In this document: positions 9,226-19,507 of the stretch, piece after piece
How positions within the stretch are numbered: the stretch's first letter is position 1
Layout: each line of letters starts with the position of its first letter
From: Parastagonospora avenae f. sp. tritici 18332-5
Taxonomy: Eukaryota > Ascomycota > Dothideomycetes > Pleosporales > Phaeosphaeriaceae
Direction: 5' to 3'
NCBI GenBank assembly: GCA_022559985.1
Contig: JAFJTR010000016.1
Location: forward strand, 403,115-467,114
Length of the DNA: 64,000 bases
Program-made: the position numbers and the translations under genes
Notes under the pieces: generated by a model
Seen by the model: the letters and a program-made list of their open reading frames with translations, nothing else
What the model was told of the DNA's origin: nothing
Databases searched by the model: none

Positions 9226-12108
9226 CAGTCGCTCATGTCAGATCTTCGCCAGGTACTACCACCCCACAAGTTCAATCTATGTTATTACCATCAACCCTTG
9301 AATATGCGCAAGTTTGTTTCCACGGAATCACCCTGCAGCCATCTAGGTACGCCGACCCGGTTGGCGGCACCTGGCCAACCTCATCACCAAGACTTTTAAT
9401 TACCTAAACAGGTAGCACACTGTAGTTCTTTGGAGCACAATTGGCTGGACCCTATCTCGACAAGTAACGATCGGTCCTGAAGGTAAGCTAGAAAAGCAAA
9501 AAAGCGGAAACAGTGGGCCATGTGGCTATGCCAGCAGACAGACCGACTGTTGGACAATTTGCAGCTTATTGAGGTGGCGGAACTACGGGCATCGTAGCCT
9601 GGAAGTGCGACAGGGTCCGTTTATTAAAACAGCGCGGCATGTCTTGAGGCGGCTCGGGACCTGAACTGCCATGCGGGGTGCATAAACGATGAGCGCCCGA
9701 AAGCTTGATTTGCATGATCGTTGTTTCGCATGTGATGGTAGGTAGTACACCGACTCTGGTAGACTTCATAAATATCGCGTCGGTGATGCTTTCATGGATA
9801 TGGGAGTGCAAGTCATCGCTGGGGTGGGGTGGGGAATAAGCGCGGAGCTAGTGCAGCCTCATCTTGTTCTTTCATCTCCAGTGTCGCACAAGCGACATCT
9901 TCATCATCTTCGCGCTTTGCATCTCGAGTCACTGTTCGGAGCTTCTTGGAACGGATCCTTCCCTTGGTGGAGCTTTGAAACACTGGTCTACCAGTCATTT
10001 GGATGGCAGGCAAACCCTGAACGAACCCGTGGACACTTTGAGCAGTCGCCTGCAATTTGTATCTACAATAGCATGCGACACAATGTCGTTATTCCCGCAA
10101 CTTTGCTGACGAAGTCAAGTTGTCAGATTTCATAACTATGTTGTTTAGAATGTCAGATGTTTTCAGGAGCGGGGGACGTTTTCTGCACGGGTCGGCGAAT
10201 TCATATGGATACGAGCATCAGCACCTTGTGTCTCTTGTCAGCATCTGAGCTCCCGGTACTCAAGTTTTCGCAGACAATAGATGGCCGTAGCAGGTGGCAA
10301 AGGGAAGAAAGAAGTAATATCGCAAAGGGCACGATGGATAAGCGCTTATGCCGTCTCCTCAAGTACAAACATGGCAACACGAACTCACTGTGCAGAGACG
10401 ACGGAAAGTCCCATACATGATGGCATACATTACGTAGTCATCTACATACTAAGCTTCATCAACAACCCCGTCCACGCGTTGAGCTACACCATGTCGTTCC
10501 ACCCACTGGTTGTGATCCTGCTGTCGCACGAATGCCTCGACAATAGCTTCTTCCTCTCTTTGTCTCCTAGCCGCGATCTTCTGGAGGACCACTTTAACTA
10601 TCATGATTGCCACTACAAAGTAGATAATGTAACCAAGCTGAAATGCGTGTTTTTGCCGATCAGTAGCGTTGTTCAATTTATCCATAATGAGGCTGAGTAC
10701 CAGAAGTAAGAGGATTGAGTTTGGCACGAGTAGTTGTAAAGTTTTAAGTCATGCAGCATGGCATAGCGTTTTTATGGTTCGATTGATTGAATGCGGACTA
10801 CAGTTCGTTGTGATATACCGGAAGTAACCAAATTTATCGTCGCGCCCGCTTGATAATTGACTGTGCAATGGGCAGTACTTGACTGTCCTGAATGCGCCCT
10901 GATTTGAAGAGGCATCTCGCGACTCCTTGCGCGCATGGAATGGCACCATTGAATGTGATTGAGGATTTATCATTGACTCAAGGGAGGTCGACTAGGGTCT
11001 GACACGCGCAAACTAAGTCCAACAACATCGTGTAGGTATACCTTCATGCTATAAGACAATTTTTTCGACCACCTCTTTCTCCTCGTGTTGGACGCGTACG
11101 TGCCACACTGGGGTATGGGAAGCTGGCGCTGGCAGGGATAGGTCGGTTACTCTAGCTGGCAGCCGATGTGGTGAACCCCCTGTAGTATGAGATATAAACT
11201 TCGTCCGATGTCTCGTGACGTGTATTCGTATGCCTTACTTTGATGAAACGGCGTTGAAGTTTGGCGATCCGCTTGGGCGACTGAACGAAGAGTGGAATTG
11301 CATGCCTCCACCAAACAGGCTGGGCAAGGGGAAGCAGCAAATTGAGACCCCGCGGGAGTTGACATTCCACACCCACACAGTTACCTGAATGGTGGACGAT
11401 TCAGAATTCAGCAACCGAAATGAGCCTTTTCTCCACATGTACAAACGTCGCATCGGGCAATGAGAGACAGCATAACGGGCCGATGGGCTGCGCTTGACCA
11501 TGTTCATTCTCCTGAAACAATGTATGACATCATGTCCAAGCGCGATAGGCGCATTCAAGCTCTGATCCGAGCCCACGGAACCTCAATCCGACGCAGGGTC
11601 AAAACACCACCCGCATCCACGACTGTGCAAGAATGCGCTTCTCAGTGGCCAGCGGATCCTTCGGAGGGTCGTACGGCATGACTTAGGCCACGCTTGTTCT
11701 GTTTGACATGTCGACTGGGGTCCTCAACGTGCAGTGACAGCTCCCAGCAGGGACTCGCGCTGGTAACCTTCCTTCAGGCATTGATCGCCGCGATGCTCTC
11801 GGGTACGGGCGCACACGTCTGACCAAAGATGATGATCGCCAGACCGCTGTTCTTCATCAAGGACCCGTCTCCCCTTCTTAACATCTCCGACCCCGCGTAC
11901 TTGGCCGTCATCTTGTAAACGCAGTAAGCCTCGTTGCTGCACCAAAGCAAACACCACCTGGCCGCCTTTCGATGGCCTGGGATCATCCCCACCCCTCTAC
12001 GCATTGACAGAACCTTGTTCAGTAGGCAAATACACGGAGCCCACTATCACCCTCTCTATACACTTTCCTTAATATCCACGAGCTTCGCCTGGTGCTGAGC
12101 TTCATCAA
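9226..12108. other. gene-poor gap between GH45 and GT31 genes
   Basis: This is nearly 2.9 kb with no ORF I can tie to a family. Reading both strands gives only short frames without domain-like stretches, apart from the weak membrane-protein candidate at 10449-10685. There are no clear tandem repeats, no transposase relics, and base composition is like that of the flanking gene arm. It may hold long regulatory regions for the two divergent flanking genes or an unspotted non-coding RNA. Confidence 0.5.
10449..10685 (-). CDS. possible small single-TM protein
   Basis: A 78-codon ATG ORF (MDKLNNATDRQKHAF...) has one credible membrane helix (LGYIIYFVVAIMIVKVVL). It is followed by a basic/acidic amphipathic stretch (QKIAARRQREEEAIVEAF). 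The topology is realistic for a small organellar or ER protein, but I recognise no homologue. Short membrane-like ORFs can arise by chance in a 3 kb gap, and the GTG 42 bp upstream would extend the hydrophobic N-terminus. Treat as tentative. Confidence 0.22.
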   Translation of the reverse strand: MDKLNNATDRQKHAFQLGYIIYFVVAIMIVKVVLQKIAARRQREEEAIVEAFVRQQDHNQWVERHGVAQRVDGVVDEA

Positions 12109-13530
12109 ATGATCGGGATGCCTTTCCGCGCATTCCTTTGCAGGTTCATCTTCTGCGCCGTCTTTTCCGTTTCCGTCATCAACGTTTTCACTAAGGCCAC
12201 CCCGCCTGCATTTTCGCTTCGACAGCCGCAGTCATCGTCAAATGTCCTGGAAGATTTCATATGCCCGCAATCACAGCTCGCGGACGATGTGCTGGTAGTA
12301 CTCCGCACAGGTGCGACCGAGTCTCGACAAAAGCTACCTGTGCATTTTCGTACCACGCTGCGATGCGTGCCCCACTTTCTAGTTGTCTCGGACATGAATG
12401 AGGAGATTGATGGCGTGGGGGTACATGACGTCTTGACGAGTGTCAGTGAGCAATCGAAGAAGGAAAGCGAGGACTTCAGGTTATACCACCACCTGCAAGA
12501 GCATGGGCGACGTGGACTGCCAAGCCAGAAGATCGTCACCGGCATGTCAGGATCCTCAAAGGGCGACTATCTACAGACAGATAACGACGGATGGAAGCTG
12601 GACAAGTGGAAGTTTCTGCCTATGATGGACCACGCCTATGTCAGGAAGCCGGACGCGAAATGGTTCGTGTTCATCGAGGCGGACACCTACTTGGGCTGGA
12701 ACAACCTCCTGGACTACCTCAGCAAGTTTGACGACACCAAGCCATACTATATTGGCAAGCACCTGTACATTAACGACGTCGAATTTGGATACGGTGGCGC
12801 TGGCTTCGTTCTGTCGAACCCTGCGATGCACAAGGTCATCGAGCAGCGTTCCGAACACATCAGCGAATACGAGGACTTCACCAAGACACACTGGGTGGGC
12901 GACTGTGCACTCGGCAAGGTCATGGAGGACGTCAAGGTCCCTCTTCACCGCGCATTCCCACACTTCCAAGGCGATTCACCTGCATCTGTTGACCCAGCCA
13001 TCACCAAAATCGACCGCGACCTGTGGTGCTTCCCCACCATCACATACCACCACGTCTCGCCCGCTGAGATTGAGGAGCTCTGGGCCTTTGAGCAGGACTG
13101 GTACAGCAGACACGACATCACACTCCGCCACCGCGACGTGTTCATGGAACTGGTCCGGCCGAAAATCGCCCCTTCGATATCGGCCTGGGACAATCTGTCC
13201 GCCGACAGGGAATACAACGCACACGACCACGGGACCGTAGAGAATGCTTTGGAGCGAAACGCATGGAAGAGCTTCGAGCACTGCCGCGCCCTCTGCGACG
13301 ACCAGAAAGACTGCATTCAATTCTCCTTTAACGCCGGTATCTGCTCGATATCAGCCAAATTCACGCTGGGCTACGCGAAGCCCAACGAGCGCATACGGAG
13401 CGGATGGATAATCGACCGTGTGGACGACTTGTTCCGCAGCCTGGAAGATCGGTGCGGTGTGAGGGATTGGTTCGCGCCGGATGAGCCGGTCCGACCTGAG
13501 TTGAAGATGCGGAGGAAGAGGAGTTTGTGA
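12109..13530 (+). CDS. GT31-like type II membrane glycosyltransferase with PAN/apple-like C-terminus
   Basis: This single-exon gene encodes 473 aa. A short cytosolic tail and signal-anchor helix (FLCRFIFCAVFSVSVINVF, residues ~9-27) place it as a type II Golgi/ER protein. The lumenal domain has a fringe-like glycosyltransferase layout. It runs VLVVLRTGATES (first beta strand), HFLVVSDM, then KWFVFIEADTYLGW, where Glu-Ala-Asp at 190-192 stands in for the metal-binding DxD. GYGGAGFVLSNPAM and HWVGDCALGKVM follow, like the GGAGxxLS and ED-type acidic motifs of the GT31/DUF604 group. The last ~100 residues have paired cysteines (HCRALCDDQKDC, GICS) like a PAN/apple fold. A role in fungal glycan elongation is inferred and the acceptor is unknown. 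The start is the first ATG. A second at codon 4 is equally possible. Confidence 0.85.
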   Translation: MIGMPFRAFLCRFIFCAVFSVSVINVFTKATPPAFSLRQPQSSSNVLEDFICPQSQLADDVLVVLRTGATESRQKLPVHFRTTLRCVPHFLVVSDMNEEIDGVGVHDVLTSVSEQSKKESEDFRLYHHLQEHGRRGLPSQKIVTGMSGSSKGDYLQTDNDGWKLDKWKFLPMMDHAYVRKPDAKWFVFIEADTYLGWNNLLDYLSKFDDTKPYYIGKHLYINDVEFGYGGAGFVLSNPAMHKVIEQRSEHISEYEDFTKTHWVGDCALGKVMEDVKVPLHRAFPHFQGDSPASVDPAITKIDRDLWCFPTITYHHVSPAEIEELWAFEQDWYSRHDITLRHRDVFMELVRPKIAPSISAWDNLSADREYNAHDHGTVENALERNAWKSFEHCRALCDDQKDCIQFSFNAGICSISAKFTLGYAKPNERIRSGWIIDRVDDLFRSLEDRCGVRDWFAPDEPVRPELKMRRKRSL

Positions 13531-13948
13531 GCGCACAAAGAACATCAAGATTATTACCGCCTTCATTGGCACATTTGGCATAGGGAAGGCGTTCATTTAC
13601 GGTGGGATGGTTGCTTTTGGACTGGAAGATACCCCATAATCACTCGCTATATTTTCGTAGTTTAATCATGAAAAGATGAAAGACGAACAAACAAATCAGA
13701 AAACAATTATCAATCAAACAAGATCAGTCTGCAGTGTGTTCCTTGTGGTGTGAAAAGTGTAGGGGATAGAGGAATGTAGTCGCGTGATTGCATTTTATTC
13801 TTACCTCTCTATCTAACAAATCCTACCCAAAACTAAACGCCACATCATCAATTCATCCATCCATCGTAACTACATCACTTGTCGTTAAGCCAATTCCATC
13901 CCATAGTATTCATACCTCATTCTCGTCATACGTCTTTGAACTATCGTC
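13531..13948. other. convergent 3' intergenic region
   Basis: These 418 bp lie between two convergent stop codons and would contain both 3' UTRs. AT-rich tracts (AATCATGAAAAG, AACAAACAAATCAG) and TTTTATTC near 13793 could serve 3'-end formation. There is no ORF. Confidence 0.5.
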
Positions 13949-14824
13949 CTAGAACCCCCCACCACCGCCCTCCATACCCCCCATAACAATCTCACCCCCC
14001 TCCCCCACCTCCGCACTCTGTACATGCATATGCTCCGGCTCCTTCTCCTCTATCAACTCTGTCTCATTCGTATGATCCCCTTGGCCATTCATTGCGTCGA
14101 CCATATCCTCTCGCGTGACTTCATCGTCCTGTTGTTTGCTTTCCTCTTGCTCTTGCTGCTGCTGCTGCTGCTGCTGCTGGGCTTCTTTTTCCTTTTGTTC
14201 CAGCAGAGATTCGTCGGTGAAAAATAAGGAGGAGTCGGGACCGGAAACGACAGAGAGCATGGCGGCGTGTTGGGCTTCGGTGCTGTGCATGGTGGGGAGG
14301 ACGGAGCCGCCGCCTGGAGTTATTGTCAACATGACGGTTTCTTGTGGATAATTAGGAAATGGGGAGAAGGGATCCAAAGCGTACCGACGTATTCCCCAGT
14401 CCTGCGAGCCCCGTTTTCTAACCATTCGGCTGTTTTGGTGCACTTGTCACTACATACACACGTTAGCCTCACGCCTCCGACCACTTCGTCTTTCTTCACT
14501 TCGTTTAGTGACTTACCCGCAAACCCCCCACCCCATAACCGCATACCCCAACACGCCCAGCAGCATCAATAACACCGCGACCCGTCCCAACGTCCTACTG
14601 CGCTTCGTTTTGACTGGCACATCACCCGCGCGCCAAAGACTTCTTCCACGCAGGACAGGGCTGGCCGGGGGCGTAGCTTTCTCCCTCGAAGAGCTCGACA
14701 TATTCTGGTTTACTGGACAGTAAATATCCGCGTCGACGCTAGTATTCGCCCGATGCGACGAGCGGCGATACAGTGGAGACGTTAAGATAGTATTATCGAG
14801 AGAAAGACGTGGGGGGTTATGCAT
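13949..14824 (-). CDS. single-TM protein with polyglutamine tract, function unknown
   Basis: Three exons, 14824-14517, 14449-14385 and 14313-13949, with introns of 67 and 71 bp (GTAAGT...GTAG; GTACGC...CCAG) give 245 aa. The joins read WGVCG|DKCTKTAEWLENG and EYV|GGGSVLPTM. The N-terminal ~75 residues are Ser/Arg-rich and presumably cytosolic, ending in KTKRSRTLGR before one membrane helix (VAVLLMLLGVLGYAVMGWG). The distal part is acidic, with a nine-Gln run flanked by Glu/Gln (QEQEESKQQ) and a Gly-rich C-terminus. I do not recognise the family. The small middle exon (65 bp) is supported only by splice consensus and frame continuity. Confidence 0.62.
14155..14179. repeat. (CTG/CAG)n trinucleotide microsatellite
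   Basis: About eight perfect GCT units encode the glutamine run of the membrane protein on the minus strand. It is likely length-polymorphic. Confidence 0.85.
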
Positions 14825-15330
14825 TGCCAATTTTGCAGTTGGGGCGGAGGAATGATAAATGAGATTGGTGGAGGGGTGGGAGTTTGGTATGGAGGGTGCA
14901 AGGCAGGTAAAGCGAGGTGTTGCCTTTGCGCGTGCGTACGATGTCTGGTATCCCTTTCTAGGGATGATGGAATGTAAATACATGATAAGACCGAGGTCTT
15001 GGTTCGGTTACTATTACACTACAAGCCTTGCTGCTACTGATGCGTCTTCGCTTGTATGGAAGGGTAAAACATAAAAAAGGGCGAGTCTGGACTTTTGTGA
15101 ATCCAAAATGCGTCGTCGTTGAGATTTCATCCGTCAAAATCCAAACTGAGTGCAGAAGCAAAAAGAAAATGGTCCTTCAAAACCGCCCCCGATAACGCCC
15201 TTGCGTGTGCCGCCCGTCGTTTGCCACTCTCGGCATGGGCGGGCGATTGAAATTAGAAAAGCAGGTACTGTATGTTCAAGAAAAGGATATATGGTGACGA
15301 AGTGAATGAAAATGCGCAAAGAGTACCGCC
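14825..15330. other. intergenic spacer
   Basis: The 506 bp between two minus-strand genes hold the promoter of the polyQ membrane protein and the 3' UTR of the BOI-like gene. Nothing else is recognised. Confidence 0.5.
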
Positions 15331-18300
15331 TCAAGTTGCGACCGTACTAGGCAGTGGATCCGCCGGCTTCTCCATCGTCGAGTCACTGTTATCTGCGTAT
15401 GCAAGCAGGGCCTTTGCGTCGTCAAGTCCAGAGATCGCAAGGCCTTTTTCATCTTCCTCGTGGATGACGTTATCCTTTATGCTGTCTTTCGAATACTCGC
15501 TCTTCTTTTCACCATCGCCATCGGCCTCCTCTTCGTCCATTAGATTTGGTGGGCGTTGTCGCATCGCGCGGGCCTTGTCCAGAGATATCGTCTTTTGTTG
15601 GTAGGTGGTGGTAAAAGGGAGTGACTCATCTCTGTCAATGGTAGCCTTCATTAATGCGGCCATCCAAAGTCTGCCCACTGCTAGACTGTCGACAGCAAAG
15701 TAGTGCACAATTGGCTTTGTGAATTGGACACCCTTTTGCAGTCCAGCACGGGGCGGCACGAGCTTGAAGATGAACATGCCCGACATGTCTTCTTCAATGC
15801 CGTTTGCACTGTCGGTGGAGGCTGCTGTCTGTATTGTCGAGTTGTGTGGTGATGACGGTGAAGACGCTGCCCGGGTGATTGTGGCATGGAGGCCCGTCAT
15901 CCGCTCGTCGTTGGCCGGAAGGACGCGATGTGAGGAGATATCGATCAAGCCCTTCTCCTCTGTGTCGTTCTCGGAGTAGTAGTAGGCAAGTCTTCGGCCG
16001 CGTAGAACGAACAATCGCGTTTTCCAGGTCGTCATTAGACTCGAAGATTTCTTTTTCATCCAACCACTGTAGTCGCAGTTCTCCATAGCCACCTGTGGGG
16101 GCACCTGTTGGCGGCCTTTGAGGTATGCGCTGGTCCCATGCTTCTTCGCCTTCTTCCGTGCGTCTTTGGCGTTAGCCGAGCTGGTTGTGAGTCGTCTGTT
16201 TGCTTCGTTCTTGTCAAATTCGAAACTCTTTGAAATTGATGTACCGGACGGTGTCGTGGAGCCCGTGCGTGCTGGTGACTGCATGGGGGAGTCTTTGCTG
16301 GGCGAGAGATCATTTGCATGCGCCTTCTCTCCACCTGTGATGGCATCCGATATGGCTCGGAGACCAGTGGAACGAGGTTTCTTGAAGAAGGAATGTGAAG
16401 AGGTATGGGCGGCTGGCGAAGGCGAAGCACGCCCAGTGGACGATGTTTCGCTTCCAGGAATGTGTGGTGAGTTCGCAATGGCGTCGATGCTGTGCGAATC
16501 GTACGTGAGCTTAGTCACTGTCGGGTTCATCTCGCTCATGGGCTTGAGCGGGCGCACAAAATCGAATGCGCTTGAGCTTCGCTCGGATTTACCACCTCCA
16601 AAGTATTGCTTTGCTGCCGCAGATGTGTGGTTAATTGATTGAGCCAGAGAGTCGACGCTGCCGATTCTGCTATGACGCCGGCTAAAGGAAGTCCCGCGCT
16701 GCCTGGTTTCCGTATTGTAGCTGGAGTTGCGCGAATGCGATTGTCCAGCACTGGTGCGCTTCCGCAGGACATTGCGGTTCGCGCGGTTGTCGATTTCCCC
16801 GCCTGAAAAGTACCCACGATCTAGCTCAGCAGAGTTGTTGAGGCCCGTCTCCCGCGCATCAAAACCTGTCCCATTTGCGCTATTCGAGTATGCATGATGG
16901 GACGACGAAGGCCGACGTAGTTCCTGCGGAGACGACTGGGGTGAGCCCATTGTCCAGCCGCGATCGAAGGAGGGTGTCTTCTTGTGTGCGTTCGGTAGAG
17001 GGCCAGACATTTGAGGTTTAACAGACCCGGGAGCAGCAGGCGGAGGCATGCCCTGGTTGTAGTCGATGGACGAGTGGCGTCTCGTATGGTTCATTTCGCG
17101 TACGGATGCGGCTGATGGGCGCCGCTGATGGAGCTTCGGAGGGGACGCAGGCGTATGTTGAATCAGGGGTGACGTCGCATCCATGGGAGATCGACCCGCA
17201 GACGAAGCTGCTCGTGGAAGTGTATTCTGGCGCACGGTGCCGCCGCGAGACCCCATGCTCTCCCGAAGGTTTGGTATACGCGGCAGTACAGCTCCCGTCG
17301 ATGCAGCGCGCATCCTTGCAGCATCGGTAGGAAAGTCTTCCTGTCCGTCGAAGGACTCTGCAGGGTGCAGCATCTTGGCCGCCTCCTTCGCGCTCTTGAC
17401 TTCCGACTGCAGCGCGTTGATCTTCATCCAGGTGCGTAGCCGCGGCCCCATGGGACCCAGATTGAATTCTTGCATAAAAATAAAGTTGCGATCCACGCCC
17501 AGCAACGCCTCGCCGTCGATCTCCTGGTCTCGGAAGACGTCGCAGTGCTTCTTCTCGACGCCGACGTCTTCCAGGTACTCGGCCACGCGGGCAGGCGACC
17601 ACGTCTTGACCTCCTCTTCGGTGTGCACGGCGCTCTCTTCCTCGTCTGTCTCCTGGCCGTTGATGTAGGAGAGGCGGTGGTGGCTGCTGTACTCGCTGCC
17701 CGAGTCGTTGGCGCGCAGCTCCTTGGGGGCGGCGCTGTGACGCGGGGTGCTCATGTCGGTGATGTGCTCGTCGATGACGCTCAATGTCTCGTGCATGACG
17801 GGGCTGCCGATGGCCTCCTCCTCGGGCTGGGTCTCACCACTCAGTGCCATGCTGATGCTGCGCGGGGCGGTCGTGTTGAGCGAAGTCCTACGCACTGCAT
17901 CGGGTCCGGGTGCTGCGGGGGCAATGTGCAATGGCTCGGTGGGTGCCGACTTGAGGTGTGTAGCTGGGCTGGCTGCCGTCGGGGTCCCAGGCGGCTCCAG
18001 GGTGGCAGCGCCGGGGGTCATGGCGAGCTGAGCTGCGCGTGAGGAAGCTGTCGAGGGCGTGCGGGATATCATGGTCGGTATGGGCGTGGGCTTCGGGGCG
18101 GGTCGCGTGTAGACTAGACTGCAGTCAGATATGGTGGTCAACAATCCATTCCTCATGCCATGGACGTGCCTTCCGGAAAGAGCCCATTGTCGCCCGTCTC
18201 AGTGTTCTTTCCCAGGAACCAGCCATCGCCAAAGTCATCGTCGCGCTCGACCAGCTCGATGCGATCGCCGCGGCGCAGACTGAGCTCGTCGGGGCTGCGG

Positions 18301-18423
18301 GCTTGGAACTCGTCTGCAGTGGTGTTAGCGGTCGTGTCGCCTACGTCACATACCGGGCGGGCTCTTACGGACGACGACGAGAGTATCGCCGGGCCTGCAA
18401 TTCTCGGTATGCGATCGCTGCAT
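15331..18423 (-). CDS. BOI2: BOI1/BOI2-like polarity scaffold: SH3-SAM-PH
   Basis: Three exons, 18423-18369, 18313-18170 and 18113-15331, encode 993 aa. The first intron (55 bp) is GT-AG. The second (56 bp) uses a GC donor (GAAG|GCACGT) and TCTAG acceptor, giving GLFPE|VYTRPAP. Domains in order: an SH3 at ~residues 15-70 (LVVVHEFQARSPDELSL, DDDFGDGWFLGKN), a SAM domain at ~234-302 (WSPARVAEYLEDVGVEKKHC to RTWMKINAL), a long Ser/Pro-rich linker, and a PH domain at ~743-893 (YSGWMKKKSSS, WKTRLFVLRGRRLAYYYSE, HYFAVDSLAVGRLWMAALM). That order is diagnostic of yeast Boi1/Boi2. These bind Bem1 and Cdc42 and phosphoinositides at growth sites and support exocyst-dependent secretion. The ATG at 18423 is the only one upstream of the SH3 in frame. 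A role at the hyphal tip is inferred from the family. Confidence 0.93.
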
Positions 18424-19507
18424 GTTTGCGGTGGCGGAGAGGTGGTGGTGAGAGAAGCCTCTGCAGCAGAGACGAGGGGCGGTAGGAGCGAGGCTCAAAT
18501 GGCGGAGGTCACCCAAGCATCAGTCGTGCTTCATTTCATCATGTCCTATGGCCGATGCGCGCTATCGTCGAGAGGGACCCCGGCCGGGCTGGGGTAAGCT
18601 TTCAAGGGACTCCCGGGGGTGCCGTTGTGTGGGAAGCAAACGTTTCGAGGGACGATTCACGCACGGGGAGGGCTGGACAAGCGAGGCGAGAAGTTTATGA
18701 GGGTTGCTGTCGTGGTACTCTAAGAGTGGGCAAGGCTAAGACGGCAGCTAGACCAACGACCAACGACACGCTGGCCTGCGATAATCGATAATCGACAATC
18801 AATAAATCAAGTAACGTGCAACACGGCGACGGGGTTATGGCACCATATCGGCATCGCGTCTCCGTTGCGCCACACGGACAATAGCCGACCTCAAGAGCAA
18901 CGTCCAAGAATGTCTTCAGTTTGCAGGCTGCAACCCCCCTTGTGATAGTCGTGCCGCGTCGTTGCTTGTCTGATGGAACACTTGGAATGGCTAGAGACGC
19001 GGAGACCGATCTTCACCCTGTGCCTCTGTAAGGAGATCCCAAGTTGCCCCCAGCTTTTTTAATTTCCGGCAGGCCACATCTGTTTTCATTGTCTGCAGGC
19101 TCTTCAATCTTTTGCAGAGCAAAGTACCTATCTAAGCGCTTTGTCGTGCATGAAGCAGTTGTCCAATGATTGAGAAGAGCCCAATGCAGCTTAGTGCGCG
19201 TCGCATCGCGCTTTCCCATCGACGACAAGGCGCGCCTTCCACATTCACAAGCGGAAAGACCCCCCACTCTCCTCGAGCAGGCACAAACTATGAGATGCAA
19301 TGAAAGAGCTCGAGAGCTGTGACTCAGATCTCTCCATGGTCTCTACGTAGTCACGCGAATATAGCCTGCCCAACATTGGTCCGCGATATGCACCCCCCGC
19401 ACCCAAACGCACACACAGTACGGTTCACTAGTCGAAGGCCCCAGACGTAGAGGGCCAGGGAAACAGAACACCTGGTCGCCCTCTTCCATCTGACTCCGCT
19501 CGGAGGA
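18424..19507. other. divergent promoter region between BOI2-like and SP-RING genes
   Basis: These 1.08 kb separate two divergently transcribed genes. It holds short overlapping ORFs on both strands but nothing domain-like. GC content is moderate and I see no repeat. It should contain both promoters and 5' UTRs. Confidence 0.55.

Noticed and set aside
9262..9267. CreA repressor site upstream of the GH45 gene
   Set aside because: A single loose hexamer is expected by chance. Paired sites are needed for a credible call.
15331..18156. Start of the BOI-like protein at an ATG in the largest frame (18156)
   Set aside because: That start lies inside an intron. Upstream exons restore an SH3 domain and a better ATG at 18423.
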